64,000 nt of DNA from JAGOCV01 sp049445855 (GTDB lineage: Bacteria; Pseudomonadota; Gammaproteobacteria; Burkholderiales; Burkholderiaceae_C). A program made the position numbers and the translations under genes. The stretch covers positions 620,001 through 684,000 of the forward strand of contig NZ_JBMSDV010000003.1 in assembly GCF_049445855.1 (NCBI RefSeq). Reading direction: 5' to 3'. The notes under the pieces are model-generated. The model made no database searches. It was not told the origin of the DNA and saw only the letters and a list, made by a program, of their open reading frames with translations. Positions 7,000 to 16,387 of the stretch are shown in pieces. How positions within the stretch are numbered: the stretch's first letter is position 1; every line of letters begins with the position of its first letter.

Positions 7000-7794
7000 A
7001 TGACCGAACCCAGCGTGACCTACGCGGAGCAGGGGGCCGTGGCCATTGCCACGCTCAACCGGCCGCAGTCGCTCAACAGTTTCACGCGGCAGATGCACAT
7101 GGATCTGCGCGCTGCGTGCGACCGCGCCGAGGCCAATGCGCAAGTGCGCGCGCTGGTGATCACGGGGGCCGGCCGTGGTTTCTGCGCCGGGGCGGACCTC
7201 TCCGAGTTCGATTTCGCCGACGGACCGAACCTCGTGGAGCGTGCCGACCCGGGTCCCATCATCGACCAGCTGTTCAACCCGACGGTGCGTCGGCTGCAGG
7301 GGCTTCGCATGCCCACCATCGCGGCCGTCAACGGTGTGGCTGCCGGTGCAGGGGCCTCGCTCGCGATGACATGCGACATCGCGATCGCATCGCCATCGGC
7401 GAATTTCATCCAGGCGTTCAGCAAGATCGGCCTCATCCCCGATGCGGGTGGCAGCTGGTTTCTCGCGCAGCGCCTCGGGCTGCCACGCGCGATGGCGCTT
7501 GCGATGACAGGCGACAAGCTGCCCGCTGCGCAAGCGAAGGAGTGGGGGATGATCTGGGACGTCGCCGACGACTGCGTCGCTGCCGCCATTGACATGGCGC
7601 AGCGCCTCGCCGTCATGCCGACCAAGGCGCTCGTCGCCACGCGGCAGTTGCTCCGCGAGAGCAACACGCGCACGCTCGGCCAGCAGCTCGATGCCGAACG
7701 CGACATGCAATCCGCGTTGGGGCGCACGCACGACTACATCGAAGGCGTCACTGCATTCCTGCAGAAGCGCACGCCGCAGTTCAGGGGCGAATGA
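7000..7794 (+). CDS. paaG: Ring 1,2-epoxyphenylacetyl-CoA isomerase (PaaG)
   Basis: This 264-residue crotonase-family protein has GRGFCAGADLSEF and the PaaG hallmark GLIPDAGGSWFLAQRLG, where Asp replaces the second Glu of hydratases. PaaG isomerises the ring epoxide of phenylacetyl-CoA to the oxepin form. The start at 7000 is supported by AGGAGA eight bases upstream and the fit of MTEPSVTY to family N-termini. Its stop overlaps the paaI start (ATGA), and the three genes paaG-paaI-paaK form one operon. The paaABCDE epoxidase genes and paaZ are not in this window. Confidence 0.88.
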   Translation: MTEPSVTYAEQGAVAIATLNRPQSLNSFTRQMHMDLRAACDRAEANAQVRALVITGAGRGFCAGADLSEFDFADGPNLVERADPGPIIDQLFNPTVRRLQGLRMPTIAAVNGVAAGAGASLAMTCDIAIASPSANFIQAFSKIGLIPDAGGSWFLAQRLGLPRAMALAMTGDKLPAAQAKEWGMIWDVADDCVAAAIDMAQRLAVMPTKALVATRQLLRESNTRTLGQQLDAERDMQSALGRTHDYIEGVTAFLQKRTPQFRGE

Positions 7795-8234
7795 TGGACA
7801 CCGGTGCTGCTGGCCTCGCACGCCGCGTCGGCGAAACGATGTTCTCGGGCGACGTCGCGTCGCGCGACACCATGGGCATGCAGCTCGTGAGTTGCGAGCC
7901 CGGCCGTGCGGTGATGCGGATGACGGTGAAGGAACTGCATCTGAATGGCCATCGCATCTGCCACGGCGGCTTCATCTTCACGCTGGCCGACTCCACTTTC
8001 GCATTCGCCTGCAACAGCCGCAACAAGGCGACGGTGGCTTCGGGCGGCAGCATCGAATTCCTCAAGCCAGGTCAGCTCGGCGATGTGCTCACCTGTGAAG
8101 CGACGGAGCAGGTGCTGCAGGGCCGGCACGGCATCTACGACATGAAGGTGACGAACCAGGTCGGTGACGTGGTGGCCGTGCTGCGAGGCAAGAGCGCGCA
8201 GATCCAGGGCGCTGTGATTGCGGGGACGACATGA
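7791..8234 (+). CDS. paaI: Hydroxyphenylacetyl-CoA thioesterase (PaaI)
   Basis: This 147-residue hotdog-fold thioesterase contains NGHRICHGGFIFTLADSTFAFACNS at about residues 45-69, including the HGG turn and the catalytic Asp of the PaaI family. It hydrolyses dead-end hydroxyphenylacetyl-CoA esters and frees CoA during aerobic phenylacetate catabolism. Two adjacent ATG codons (7791, 7794) are possible starts. The gene is translationally coupled to paaG before it and paaK after it by four-base overlaps. Confidence 0.88.
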   Translation: MMDTGAAGLARRVGETMFSGDVASRDTMGMQLVSCEPGRAVMRMTVKELHLNGHRICHGGFIFTLADSTFAFACNSRNKATVASGGSIEFLKPGQLGDVLTCEATEQVLQGRHGIYDMKVTNQVGDVVAVLRGKSAQIQGAVIAGTT

Positions 8235-9538
8235 CGACATCCATGACGGGCTTTGCGCTCGACCCCATCGAGAAGGCGTCCACCGACGAGTTGCGCGCGC
8301 TGCAGCGCAAGCGGCTCGCATCGACCTTGCGCCATGCGTACCGGAACTCGCCTGTTTACCGCGCGAAATTCGACGAGGCGGGCGTGCATCCCGACGATTT
8401 CACGTCGCTCGAAGACCTCGCGAAGTTCCCGTTCACCACCAAGAAGGACTTGCGCGACGCCTACCCTTACAACATGTTCGCCGTCCCTCGCGAGCAGTGC
8501 GTGCGCATCCACGCGTCCAGCGGCACCACCGGCAAGCCGACGGTGGTGGGCTACACACGCAACGACGTGGACATGTGGTCTGCGTGCGTGGCGCGAAGCA
8601 TCCGCGCGGCCGGTGCGAAGCCAGGCGACATCGTGCATGTGAGCTACGGCTACGGCCTGTTCACCGGCGGCCTCGGTGCGCACTACGGCGCGGAAAAGCT
8701 GGGCCTGACCGTGGTGCCCTTCGGCGGCGGCCAGACCGAACGGCAGGTGCAGCTGATCAACGACTTCCGGCCCGACATCATCATGGTGACGCCGAGCTAC
8801 ATGCTCGCCATTGCCGATGAGTTCGAGAAGCAGGGCATCGACCCGCGCGAGAGCAGCCTGCGGCTGGGCATCTTCGGCGCAGAGCCGTGGACCAACGACA
8901 TGCGTGCCGCCATCGAGAAGCGCATGGGCATCGACGCGGTGGACATCTACGGGCTGTCGGAAGTCATCGGCCCCGGCGTCGCGAGCGAATGCGTGGAGAC
9001 CAAGGACGGCCCCACGATCTGGGAAGACCATTTCTACCCCGAGATCATCAACCCCGACACCGGAGAGCCCGTGGCCGACGGCGAACTCGGCGAGCTCGTC
9101 TTCACCAGCCTCACGAAGGAAGCGCTGCCCATCGTCCGTTACCGCACGCGCGACCTCACGCGCCTGCTGCCTGGCACGGCACGCACGATGCGCCGCATGG
9201 AAAAAATCACCGGCCGCAGCGACGACATGATGATCGTGCGCGGCGTCAATGTGTTCCCGACGCAGATCGAGGAACTCATCCTCAAGCAGGCTGCACTTGC
9301 ACCGCATTACCAGTGCGTGCTCTCGCGCAGCGGGCCGATGGACGAACTGGCCGTCGTGGTGGAAACCCGCCCTGGACTCCATGTGGACACGCCCGAGGCG
9401 CGCCGCGCCGCCGTGCAGCTGCAGCACGACATCAAGGCTTATGTCGGCACGACGGCGCTGGTGGAGTTGCGCCCGGAAGGCGGTGTGGAGCGCAGTGCGG
9501 GCAAGGCCAGGCGCGTGCTGGATACGCGCGCGCGCTGA
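8231..9538 (+). CDS. paaK: Phenylacetate-CoA ligase (PaaK)
   Basis: This 435-residue AMP-forming ligase activates phenylacetate to phenylacetyl-CoA, the first step of the pathway. The phosphate-binding loop ASSGTTGKPTVVGYT lies at about residues 95-109, followed by YGYGLFTGGLGAHYGAE and the adenylation motif YGLSEVIGPGVASEC near 240. The C-terminal lid domain (GRSDDMMIVRGVNVFPTQIE) is typical of PaaK. Length matches the family. ATGA overlap with paaI places it last in the operon. Confidence 0.93.
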   Translation: MTTSMTGFALDPIEKASTDELRALQRKRLASTLRHAYRNSPVYRAKFDEAGVHPDDFTSLEDLAKFPFTTKKDLRDAYPYNMFAVPREQCVRIHASSGTTGKPTVVGYTRNDVDMWSACVARSIRAAGAKPGDIVHVSYGYGLFTGGLGAHYGAEKLGLTVVPFGGGQTERQVQLINDFRPDIIMVTPSYMLAIADEFEKQGIDPRESSLRLGIFGAEPWTNDMRAAIEKRMGIDAVDIYGLSEVIGPGVASECVETKDGPTIWEDHFYPEIINPDTGEPVADGELGELVFTSLTKEALPIVRYRTRDLTRLLPGTARTMRRMEKITGRSDDMMIVRGVNVFPTQIEELILKQAALAPHYQCVLSRSGPMDELAVVVETRPGLHVDTPEARRAAVQLQHDIKAYVGTTALVELRPEGGVERSAGKARRVLDTRAR

Positions 9539-9578
9539 AGGGGACACGCCCGCGCCGAAGGCCGGACGAAGAAAAGCC

Positions 9579-11429
9579 TCAGCCCAGCCAGCGATCCACC
9601 GCCGCCGCATCACGCGGGACGATGCGCCAGGTAGTGGATTCCTTCGGCAGCGTGAGCGGCAGGCGCAGCAGCCTGCGGTCGCGCGAGACGATGGCGGTCA
9701 TCTTCAGTTGCTGGCCGGCGTAGAGCGTCAGTTCTTCCAGCTTCATCAGTCGCCAGTTTTCCAGCGGCTTGCCCTTGCGCACGGGCAGTTCGATGCCGAT
9801 CCACTCGTCGCCGGCGGCGAAACCTGCGGCTTCTGCCGCACCGCCGCGCAACACGTTCTTGATCTGCACACCACTGGTCTCGCTCACGCGCAGGCCCAGG
9901 CGCTGGGCCATCTGCGAGGGCTCGTCGAGCACCAGCGCGCCATGCTGGCCGAGCAGTTCACGCAGTGGCAGGTCGCCCGTGCCATGCACCCATTCGGCGA
10001 TTTCCTTCGCGAACGAGCGGCCGCCCAGTGCGGCAAGCACGGCTGCGAAATCCGCCTCGCTCATCGGTCCGGCGCTGCAGCGTTCCCATAGCGCGCGCAT
10101 CACGTCGTCCAGCGTGGTGCGGCCTTCGGCACGCAGCGTGAGGTCGAAGCACAAGGCCACCAGCGAACCCTTGGTGTAGTAGCTCACCGTGGCGTTGGGC
10201 GTGTTCTCGTCCTGGCGGTAGTACTTCACCCAGGCGTCGAAGCTCGCCTGCGCGACGGACTGCACGAGGCGGCCCGGCGTCTGCTGCACCTGGTTGATGG
10301 TGCGGTTGAGCAACTTCAGATAGACCGTACTGTCGATCAGGTTCGTGCGGCGCAGGAACAGGTCGTCGTAGTAGCTGGTGAAGCCTTCGAAGAACCACAG
10401 CAGCTGCGTGTAGTTCTCGGCTTCGTAGCGATAGCGCGTGAACTCTGCGGGGCGCAGGCGCTTCACGTTCCACGTGTGGAAGTACTCGTGGCTGATGAGA
10501 CCGAGCAGTTGCACGTAGCCGTCGCTCGCTCGCGCTTCGCCGATGCGCGGCAGGTCACGCCGCGTGGCGATCAGCGCGGTGCTGTTGCGGTGTTCGAGCC
10601 CGCCGTAGCCGTCGTCCACGGCGTTGAGCATGAAGACATAGCGCTGCATGGGCGGCTTGCGCTTGCCGTGCCAGAAAGTGATCTGCGCTTCGCAGATGCG
10701 TTGGGCGTCTGCCAGCAGCCGGTCGCCATCGAACGATCCGGTTGCGCCTGCGACCACGAAGCGGTGCGGCACACCGCACGCGGTGAATTCGCCGCTCCAG
10801 AACGCGCCCATTTCCACGGGGCAGTCCGCAAGCTCATCGTAGCTGGCGGCGAGATAGGTGCCGAAGCCCTGCGCGTCCACCTTCTGCGGGGTGAGGCCGG
10901 TGGCCAGATGCCAGCGACTGCCGTCCGCCGAAGCCTTGCGCGGTGCCGGCATCTCGAGCAGGTGGGGGACCTCCTCCTGGCCTTCCACCTGCAGGCACAC
11001 GCTGGTGCTGTTGAAGAAGCAACGCGAAGCGTCCAGCCACGCGGCGCGGACGGAATTGTCGTAGGCGTAGACCTGCCAGCGCAGTTCCAGCGGGCTGTCT
11101 GCATGACAGTCGACCTGCCAGCGGTGCTTGTCGAGCTGGTGGACTTCGGCGGCGCGCGCCCCCTGCTTCGCCTGCAGGCCCTGCAGGTTCTTCGAAAATT
11201 CGCGCACCAGATAGCTGCCGGGAATCCAAACCGGCAGCGTGACGCGCTGGCTGGCAGAGGGCTGTGCAATGCGCAGCGTCACCTGGAGCAGGTGGGCGTG
11301 GAAGTCGGCGACTTCGACCGTGTAGTGCAGCGCCACGGTCTTGCCGACCGGCTTGCGCGCCGGCTTCGGCGCGACCTTGCGGCCGGCAGGTTTGCTGGAA
11401 GACTTCTTGCTGCTGTTTGCCGACGTCAC
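9579..11429 (-). CDS. M61 family metallopeptidase with PDZ domain
   Basis: This 616-residue protein has the zinc motif HEYFH in SHEYFHTWNVKRLRP (about residue 312), diagnostic of M61 glycyl aminopeptidases. An N-terminal beta-rich domain with WIPGSYLVREF precedes it. A C-terminal PDZ-like region lies at about 500-590 (GLRVSETSGVQIKNVLRGGAAEAAGFAAGDEWI). The basic, Ser/Lys-rich first 30 residues show no signal peptide, so location is uncertain and probably cytoplasmic. It is convergent with paaK and upstream of nothing obviously linked. Confidence 0.88.
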   Translation of the reverse strand: MTSANSSKKSSSKPAGRKVAPKPARKPVGKTVALHYTVEVADFHAHLLQVTLRIAQPSASQRVTLPVWIPGSYLVREFSKNLQGLQAKQGARAAEVHQLDKHRWQVDCHADSPLELRWQVYAYDNSVRAAWLDASRCFFNSTSVCLQVEGQEEVPHLLEMPAPRKASADGSRWHLATGLTPQKVDAQGFGTYLAASYDELADCPVEMGAFWSGEFTACGVPHRFVVAGATGSFDGDRLLADAQRICEAQITFWHGKRKPPMQRYVFMLNAVDDGYGGLEHRNSTALIATRRDLPRIGEARASDGYVQLLGLISHEYFHTWNVKRLRPAEFTRYRYEAENYTQLLWFFEGFTSYYDDLFLRRTNLIDSTVYLKLLNRTINQVQQTPGRLVQSVAQASFDAWVKYYRQDENTPNATVSYYTKGSLVALCFDLTLRAEGRTTLDDVMRALWERCSAGPMSEADFAAVLAALGGRSFAKEIAEWVHGTGDLPLRELLGQHGALVLDEPSQMAQRLGLRVSETSGVQIKNVLRGGAAEAAGFAAGDEWIGIELPVRKGKPLENWRLMKLEELTLYAGQQLKMTAIVSRDRRLLRLPLTLPKESTTWRIVPRDAAAVDRWLG

Positions 11430-11472
11430 GTGGCGATTATTGCCGCAATTGCTTGCGTGATTGCCTTGGTGC

Positions 11473-12201
11473 TTACTTGCTCGCAGCGCTCAGCAACTGC
11501 TCGACCTGTGCGGAGCTGATGGCGCCCGGCACGCGCGCACCGTCGGCAAAGATCAGCGTGGGCGTGCCGGTGATCTTGTACTTGCGACCGAATTCCACAT
11601 TGCGCGCGAGTGCGCTCACGTCGCAGTTGGCGCCTTGGGGAATGGCGGTGTCCCGCACCATGTAGTCCTGCCAGACCTTGGCCTTGTCCTTCGCGCACCA
11701 GATGGCGCGCGACTTGTCGGCGGAATCCTGGCCGAGGATGGGGTAGAGGAACATGTGGATGGTGACGTTGTCCACGTTCTGCAGGTCACGTTCGAAGCGC
11801 TTGCAGTAACCACAGTTCGGGTCTTCGAACACAGCCACCTTGCGCTTGCCGTTGCCGCGCACGATGGTGAAGGAATCCTTGATGGGAAGCGCGTCGAAGG
11901 CCACGGCGGTGAGCCTGGCGATGCGTTCTTCCGTCAGGTCACGTTGCGCCTTGGTGTCGATCACGTTGCCCTGGATGAGGAAGTTGCCCTGGGCGTCGGT
12001 GTAGAAGATTTCCGAGCCGTTGACGCGGATCTCGTACAGCCCGGGCACGGGCGAGGCCGTCACTTCCTCGATGGCCGGCAGGCGGGGCAGGCGCTCCGCC
12101 AGGTTCTTTCGGATGGCGGCTTCGTCGGCCAGGGCGCCGGTGGCCATGGCCAGTCCGGTGGCTGCGGCCAGGGCCAGCATCAGTCGTTTGAAAATCATCA
12201 T
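11473..12201 (-). CDS. dsbC: Periplasmic disulfide isomerase DsbC
   Basis: This 242-residue protein has a signal peptide (LMLALAAATGLAMATGALA) followed by a DsbC dimerisation domain and a thioredoxin domain. The active site is CGYC in VFEDPNCGYCKRFERDL (about residue 133), and the cis-Pro loop is TGTPTLIFADG. It shuffles wrong disulfides in secreted proteins and is kept reduced by DsbD. A second Cys pair (WCAKDK, ANCDV) matches the structural disulfide of the family. The gene is 21 bases downstream of the UbiH-type hydroxylase and probably co-transcribed. Confidence 0.92.
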   Translation of the reverse strand: MMIFKRLMLALAAATGLAMATGALADEAAIRKNLAERLPRLPAIEEVTASPVPGLYEIRVNGSEIFYTDAQGNFLIQGNVIDTKAQRDLTEERIARLTAVAFDALPIKDSFTIVRGNGKRKVAVFEDPNCGYCKRFERDLQNVDNVTIHMFLYPILGQDSADKSRAIWCAKDKAKVWQDYMVRDTAIPQGANCDVSALARNVEFGRKYKITGTPTLIFADGARVPGAISSAQVEQLLSAASK

Positions 12202-12222
12202 GGTCCAGTCGATTCCGTCGTT

Positions 12223-13341
12223 TCAGCGCAGGCCCATGGCCTGCTTCGCTACCCATGCCTTGATCCAGCCGCTGTGGTCAAAGCCCTTCATTCCCCAACT
12301 CCGCAGGGCCGGCAACATGCCGTCCTGCCGCGCAAACACCTGCTGCAAACCGTCGGTTGCGAGGCCCATGGCAAGCGTATCCGCACGCCGGGCCCGCGCA
12401 TACTGCCGCAGCAGCCGTTCGTCGCCCGGGCTGCGCCAGTAAGCCCTTTCACGCAGTACCCGCGTGAGTTCCGCCACGTCGGCCAGCCCGAGGTTCAGGC
12501 CCTGGCCTGCCAGCGGATGCACGTTGTGCGCCGCGTCGCCGGCCAGCGCCCACGAGCCCTGCGCATTGCGCCCTGTCCAGCGGCTGGCCATCGCCAGTTG
12601 AAGCGGCCACGCGACCCGTTCACCTGACAACTCCAGCGCACCGAGTTCGCCATGGCTGGCTGCGTGCAACTCTGCCGCGAATGCGGCAGGCTCCAATGCC
12701 AGCAATTCCGGCACGCGTTCCTTTTCCACTGACCAGACAACGGCGACCGAGTTCCCTTGCGGCCCACCCAAAGGCAGAAAAGCCAGGATCGTTCCACCCG
12801 CGAACCACTGCCGTGCCACCTGGCCGTGCGGTTTTTCACACTCCAGCCGCGTGGCGATGGCGTGTTGGGCGTAGGGGGTGACCTCGAAGTCCACGCCGAA
12901 CTCGTCGCGTGTGCGGCTGGACTTGCCCTCGCACACCACGGTGAGCGCGGCGCGCACCGGCTCGGCCACCACCTCGATCTGCGGCTGGTAGCGGATGGCT
13001 TCGGCGAGCTTCGATTCGAGCGCGGGCACGTCGACGATCCACGTGAGCGCGTCGGCCTTTTCGTCGCGCGCATGGAAATGCACCGTCGCGCCCTCGGCGC
13101 TGCTCACTTCCATGTCGACGACCGGGGTTGCCTGGTTTTCGTCAGGCCAGGCGCGCAGGCTTTCGATGAGTTTGCGCGACGCGGCGTTGAGCGCGTAGGC
13201 CCGCACATCGCTGTGGCCGCTGGCTGTTGCCGGCGCTTGCTCGACCAGCGCCACGCGCAGCTTTTCACGGGCAAGCAACAGGGCCAATGTGCGTCCGACG
13301 ATGCCGGCACCGCGGATACAAATGTCTACAGGAAGGGGCAT
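12223..13341 (-). CDS. FAD-dependent hydroxylase, UbiH/UbiF/Coq6 family
   Basis: This 372-residue flavoprotein monooxygenase has the FAD-binding Rossmann motif IRGAGIVGRTLALLLAREKLR at the N-terminus and the second FAD motif WALAGDAAHNVHPLAGQGLNLGLADV near residue 290. The family hydroxylates the ubiquinone ring; which ring position cannot be told here. The GD/HP-LAGQGLNLG signature is characteristic of ubiquinone hydroxylases. ATG codons at 13341 and 13350 are both possible; neither has a clear ribosome binding site. It is divergent from the AsmA-family gene and upstream of dsbC. Confidence 0.85.
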   Translation of the reverse strand: MPLPVDICIRGAGIVGRTLALLLAREKLRVALVEQAPATASGHSDVRAYALNAASRKLIESLRAWPDENQATPVVDMEVSSAEGATVHFHARDEKADALTWIVDVPALESKLAEAIRYQPQIEVVAEPVRAALTVVCEGKSSRTRDEFGVDFEVTPYAQHAIATRLECEKPHGQVARQWFAGGTILAFLPLGGPQGNSVAVVWSVEKERVPELLALEPAAFAAELHAASHGELGALELSGERVAWPLQLAMASRWTGRNAQGSWALAGDAAHNVHPLAGQGLNLGLADVAELTRVLRERAYWRSPGDERLLRQYARARRADTLAMGLATDGLQQVFARQDGMLPALRSWGMKGFDHSGWIKAWVAKQAMGLR

Positions 13342-13375
13342 GAGGGCCATTGTAGGAGCGGGGCAAAATCCACGG

Positions 13376-15454
13376 ATGACCTCATCCGCCTCCCCGTCGT
13401 CACCTTCCCGCGTTTCCCCGAAGCCCGCGCGCCGCATCGTCCTGTGGGTGCTGTTCGGGATCGCCGGCCTTGTCGTGCTGATCATCGTGGCGATGGCCAT
13501 CTTCGTTGCCACGTTCGACGTGAACAAATACAAGCCCCTCGCCGCCGCCTGGGCCAAGCAGCACTACAGCCGCACGCTGGACATCCAGGGCCCGCTGTCG
13601 CTCACCGTGTTCCCGCGTGTGGGCATCAAGGTGGACGGCGCGAGCCTGAGCGAGCGTGGACGCGCCGACCTGTTCGCGCAGGTGGAGTCGGCAGAGTTCT
13701 CCCTCGAATTCATGCCACTGCTCCAGGGTCGCGCCGAGGTGAGCCGCGTCAGCGCGCGCGGCGTGCGACTGGCCTACGAGCGCGACGCGCAGGGCCGTAC
13801 CAACATCGACGACCTGCTCACCGCCGGCAAACCGGCCGAAGACGCGTCGCAGCCGCGAAGCAGCGAAGATCAATCGCCGGGGCTCTCGACAATCGATGTG
13901 GCGGCCGTCGAGCTGCACGACGTGCAACTGCGCGTGAAGGACAGCCTGGCCAAGGTGAACGGCACGGTCGAACTGACCGGGTTCAGGACGGGCCGCATCG
14001 CCCCCGGCGTCGAAAGCCCGCTGGACATGAAACTCAACCTCGCCATGGTGGAGCCCGAGGTGCGCGGTGAGCTGGACTTTTCCACCCGGTTCAGCTACGA
14101 ACAGGCCGCCGGCCAGCCGCTGAAGCTGGTGCTGAAGAACACGCAGGCTGGCTACGAGGGCCGGCTGGCGGGCTTGCCGGTCAAGTTCAAGCTGGGCGCG
14201 GAGACGCTCGACGCTGCGATGGGGGTGACCACGCCATCCGGCAACGCCGGCTTGACGGCAGACCTGCCGAAGATTTCGCTCGATCTCGATCTGGGTGAAC
14301 AGGCCATCGCGCTGACCGGCAAGACATCGGTTGCAGCGCGCCGTGTCACCTGGGACCTGGCGGGCCAGTTGCGTGGTGCGGGCATCGATGGCCCGGTGTC
14401 CACGAGCGGCAGCTATGCGCAGGAAAGCGGCACGGTGCAGGCAAAGCTGCAGATGGCTGCGCTGGATGTGGACAAGATGCGCGCCGCCGCGCCAGCACCG
14501 TTGCCCGCGGGGAGCGTGGACAAGGTCGTCGTCGGGCCGGACAAGGGCGACACGCCGGTGGACCTGAGCGCAGTGCGCGCACTGAAGGGCAGCGTCGATG
14601 CCGGTATCGGCAAACTCATCGCCAACCGCATCACCTTCAGCGACGTGCGCGTCGCGCTCAAGGGGGACGGGCAGACGCTGCATGCGCAGCCGTTTTCCAC
14701 CAGCGTGTGGGGCGGCAAGGTGCAGGGCAATGCGCAGGTGCAGGCCCCGCTGAAAGAGACGACGCAGCGCATTGCGCTGTCGGCGCAGGCCAGCGGCATC
14801 CGTGTCGAGCAGGCATTGAAAGACCTGGCCGGGCGTGACACGGTGGAAGGCGCGGGCAACCTCACGGTGAACGTGAACACGGCTGGCCGCTCGGTGAACG
14901 CGCTCAAGTCCGCGCTGGCGGGAACGGCGAATGTGGCGCTGCGCGACGGCGCGGTAAAGGGCTTCAACCTGGCCGCGCTCGGCCGCCAGGCCAAGGCCGC
15001 GTTGCAGATGAAGACCGACGATGTGCAGAAAGCCAAGGGCACCGATAAGACAGACTTCTCCGAGGTGACGGCCAGCTTCGACATCGCCAACGGCGTCGCG
15101 CGCAACAAGGACCTGCAGGCCAAGAGCCCCTACCTGCGTGTGGCGGGCGAGGGCGCCATCGACATCGGCGCCGGCACCCTCGACTACACGACCTTCGTCA
15201 CCGTGACCGATACCTCCAAGGGGCAGGGCGGGGCTGAACTTGCGGCGCTGGACGGCATCCGCCTTCCGGTGCATCTCTACGGGCCGCTGGATGCTATGCA
15301 ATACAAGGTACAGTGGTCGGCCGTCGCGAGCGCAGCGGCGAAAGATGCGCTCAAGGACAAGATCACCGAGAAACTCGGCGCCAAGGACAGCGCCGATGCC
15401 AAGGACAAGCTGCGCGAAAAAGCCAGGGAAAAGCTGAAAGGACTGTTCAAGTGA
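13376..15454 (+). CDS. AsmA family envelope protein
   Basis: This 692-residue protein has one N-terminal membrane helix (about residues 20-44, IVLWVLFGIAGLVVLIIVAMAIF) followed directly by the AsmA signature FDVNKYKPLAAAWAKQHYSRTLDIQGPLSL. A long beta-rich periplasmic region follows, and the C-terminus is Lys/Asp-rich (DKLREKAREKLKGLFK). AsmA-like proteins are bridge-like and thought to support lipid traffic or outer-membrane homeostasis. The stop overlaps the GTG start of the MOSC gene (GTGA), so the two are coupled. Confidence 0.88.
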   Translation: MTSSASPSSPSRVSPKPARRIVLWVLFGIAGLVVLIIVAMAIFVATFDVNKYKPLAAAWAKQHYSRTLDIQGPLSLTVFPRVGIKVDGASLSERGRADLFAQVESAEFSLEFMPLLQGRAEVSRVSARGVRLAYERDAQGRTNIDDLLTAGKPAEDASQPRSSEDQSPGLSTIDVAAVELHDVQLRVKDSLAKVNGTVELTGFRTGRIAPGVESPLDMKLNLAMVEPEVRGELDFSTRFSYEQAAGQPLKLVLKNTQAGYEGRLAGLPVKFKLGAETLDAAMGVTTPSGNAGLTADLPKISLDLDLGEQAIALTGKTSVAARRVTWDLAGQLRGAGIDGPVSTSGSYAQESGTVQAKLQMAALDVDKMRAAAPAPLPAGSVDKVVVGPDKGDTPVDLSAVRALKGSVDAGIGKLIANRITFSDVRVALKGDGQTLHAQPFSTSVWGGKVQGNAQVQAPLKETTQRIALSAQASGIRVEQALKDLAGRDTVEGAGNLTVNVNTAGRSVNALKSALAGTANVALRDGAVKGFNLAALGRQAKAALQMKTDDVQKAKGTDKTDFSEVTASFDIANGVARNKDLQAKSPYLRVAGEGAIDIGAGTLDYTTFVTVTDTSKGQGGAELAALDGIRLPVHLYGPLDAMQYKVQWSAVASAAAKDALKDKITEKLGAKDSADAKDKLREKAREKLKGLFK

Positions 15455-16305
15455 GTGATGTTTCCGGCACCATTGCCCGCCTCTTCATCTACCCCGTCAA
15501 ATCCTGCGCGGGCGTGGAAGTGAAGGAGGCCATCCTCACCGAAACCGGTCTCGAGTTCGACCGCAACTGGATGGTGGTGGACGCGGAGGGCGAGTTCGTC
15601 TCGCAGCGCGAGTTGCCGCGCATGGCGCTCATCAAGCCGCAACTCAAGCACTTCGACATGATCCTGCGCGCGCCCGGCATGCTGGCGCTGCACATCTCGC
15701 TCAACGAGGTGGAAGAGCCGGTGCGGGTGCGCGTGTGGGACGATGTGGTCGACGCCTACGACATGGGCGACGTGGCTGCGCAGTGGTTCACCGACTTCCT
15801 CGGGCAGAAGCTGCGCCTCGTGCGCTTCAACCCCGATTTCCGACGCCTTTCCAGCAGGAAGTGGACGGGTGACGTCGAGGCACTCAACCAGTTCAGCGAT
15901 GGTTACCCCGTGCTCGTGACCAGCGAGGCGTCTGTACAGCAACTCAACGAGAAACTGGCTGCCGCCGGTCACATGGCCGTGGGTCTGGAGCGCTTCCGGC
16001 CCAATGTCGTGCTGGGCGGTGTGGAGGCGCACGACGAAGACCGGCTGGACGTGCTGGACATCGTCACCAGCGAAGGCCTGGCGCAACTCAAACCGGTGAA
16101 GCCCTGCCAGCGCTGCCCGATTCCCAACATCAACCCCGAGACAGCCGAGTCCACCCCCGAGGTGAACGACACGCTGCAGACCTACCGGCCCGACCCGAAG
16201 ATGAACGGTGCCATCACCTTCGGGATGAACTGCATTCCCGTGGCGGGGCTGGAATATGTGCTGCGTGTGGGCCAGCCGGTGACGGCGGATTACGTGTTCG
16301 AGTAA
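15451..16305 (+). CDS. MOSC domain-containing protein (YcbX-like)
   Basis: This 284-residue protein has an N-terminal MOSC beta-barrel domain (IARLFIYPVKSCAGVEVKEA, FDRNWMVVD) and a C-terminal MOSC domain with the conserved Cys segment KPCQRCPIPNINPET at about residue 215. Such proteins transfer or bind the molybdenum cofactor sulfur and, as in YcbX, take part in N-hydroxylated compound reduction. The GTG start at 15451 is chosen because it overlaps the preceding stop (GTGA) and the domain begins right after it; the frame is open farther upstream without homology. Confidence 0.9.
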   Translation: MSDVSGTIARLFIYPVKSCAGVEVKEAILTETGLEFDRNWMVVDAEGEFVSQRELPRMALIKPQLKHFDMILRAPGMLALHISLNEVEEPVRVRVWDDVVDAYDMGDVAAQWFTDFLGQKLRLVRFNPDFRRLSSRKWTGDVEALNQFSDGYPVLVTSEASVQQLNEKLAAAGHMAVGLERFRPNVVLGGVEAHDEDRLDVLDIVTSEGLAQLKPVKPCQRCPIPNINPETAESTPEVNDTLQTYRPDPKMNGAITFGMNCIPVAGLEYVLRVGQPVTADYVFE

Positions 16306-16322
16306 GGGCAAGCAGCCTCCGC

Positions 16323-16345
16323 CCGGCCCGGTGCACCCGGGCCGG
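16323..16345. other. GC-rich hairpin between MOSC gene and ychF
   Basis: CCGGCCCG at 16323-16330 pairs with CGGGCCGG at 16338-16345 across a seven-base loop. It is followed by TAAAATC and not by a T run, so it may be a weak or Rho-assisted transcription stop or an mRNA stability element. Function is uncertain. Confidence 0.4.
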
Positions 16346-16387
16346 TAAAATCTGCGGCTTTCCCCGAATCCCAAGAAAGCCCAGCCC

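Noticed and set aside
13400..15301. 633-codon open frame opposite the AsmA-family gene
   Set aside because: His/Arg/Gln-rich composition with no motifs is typical of the antisense of GC-rich genes; the plus-strand frame has a membrane helix and AsmA signature.
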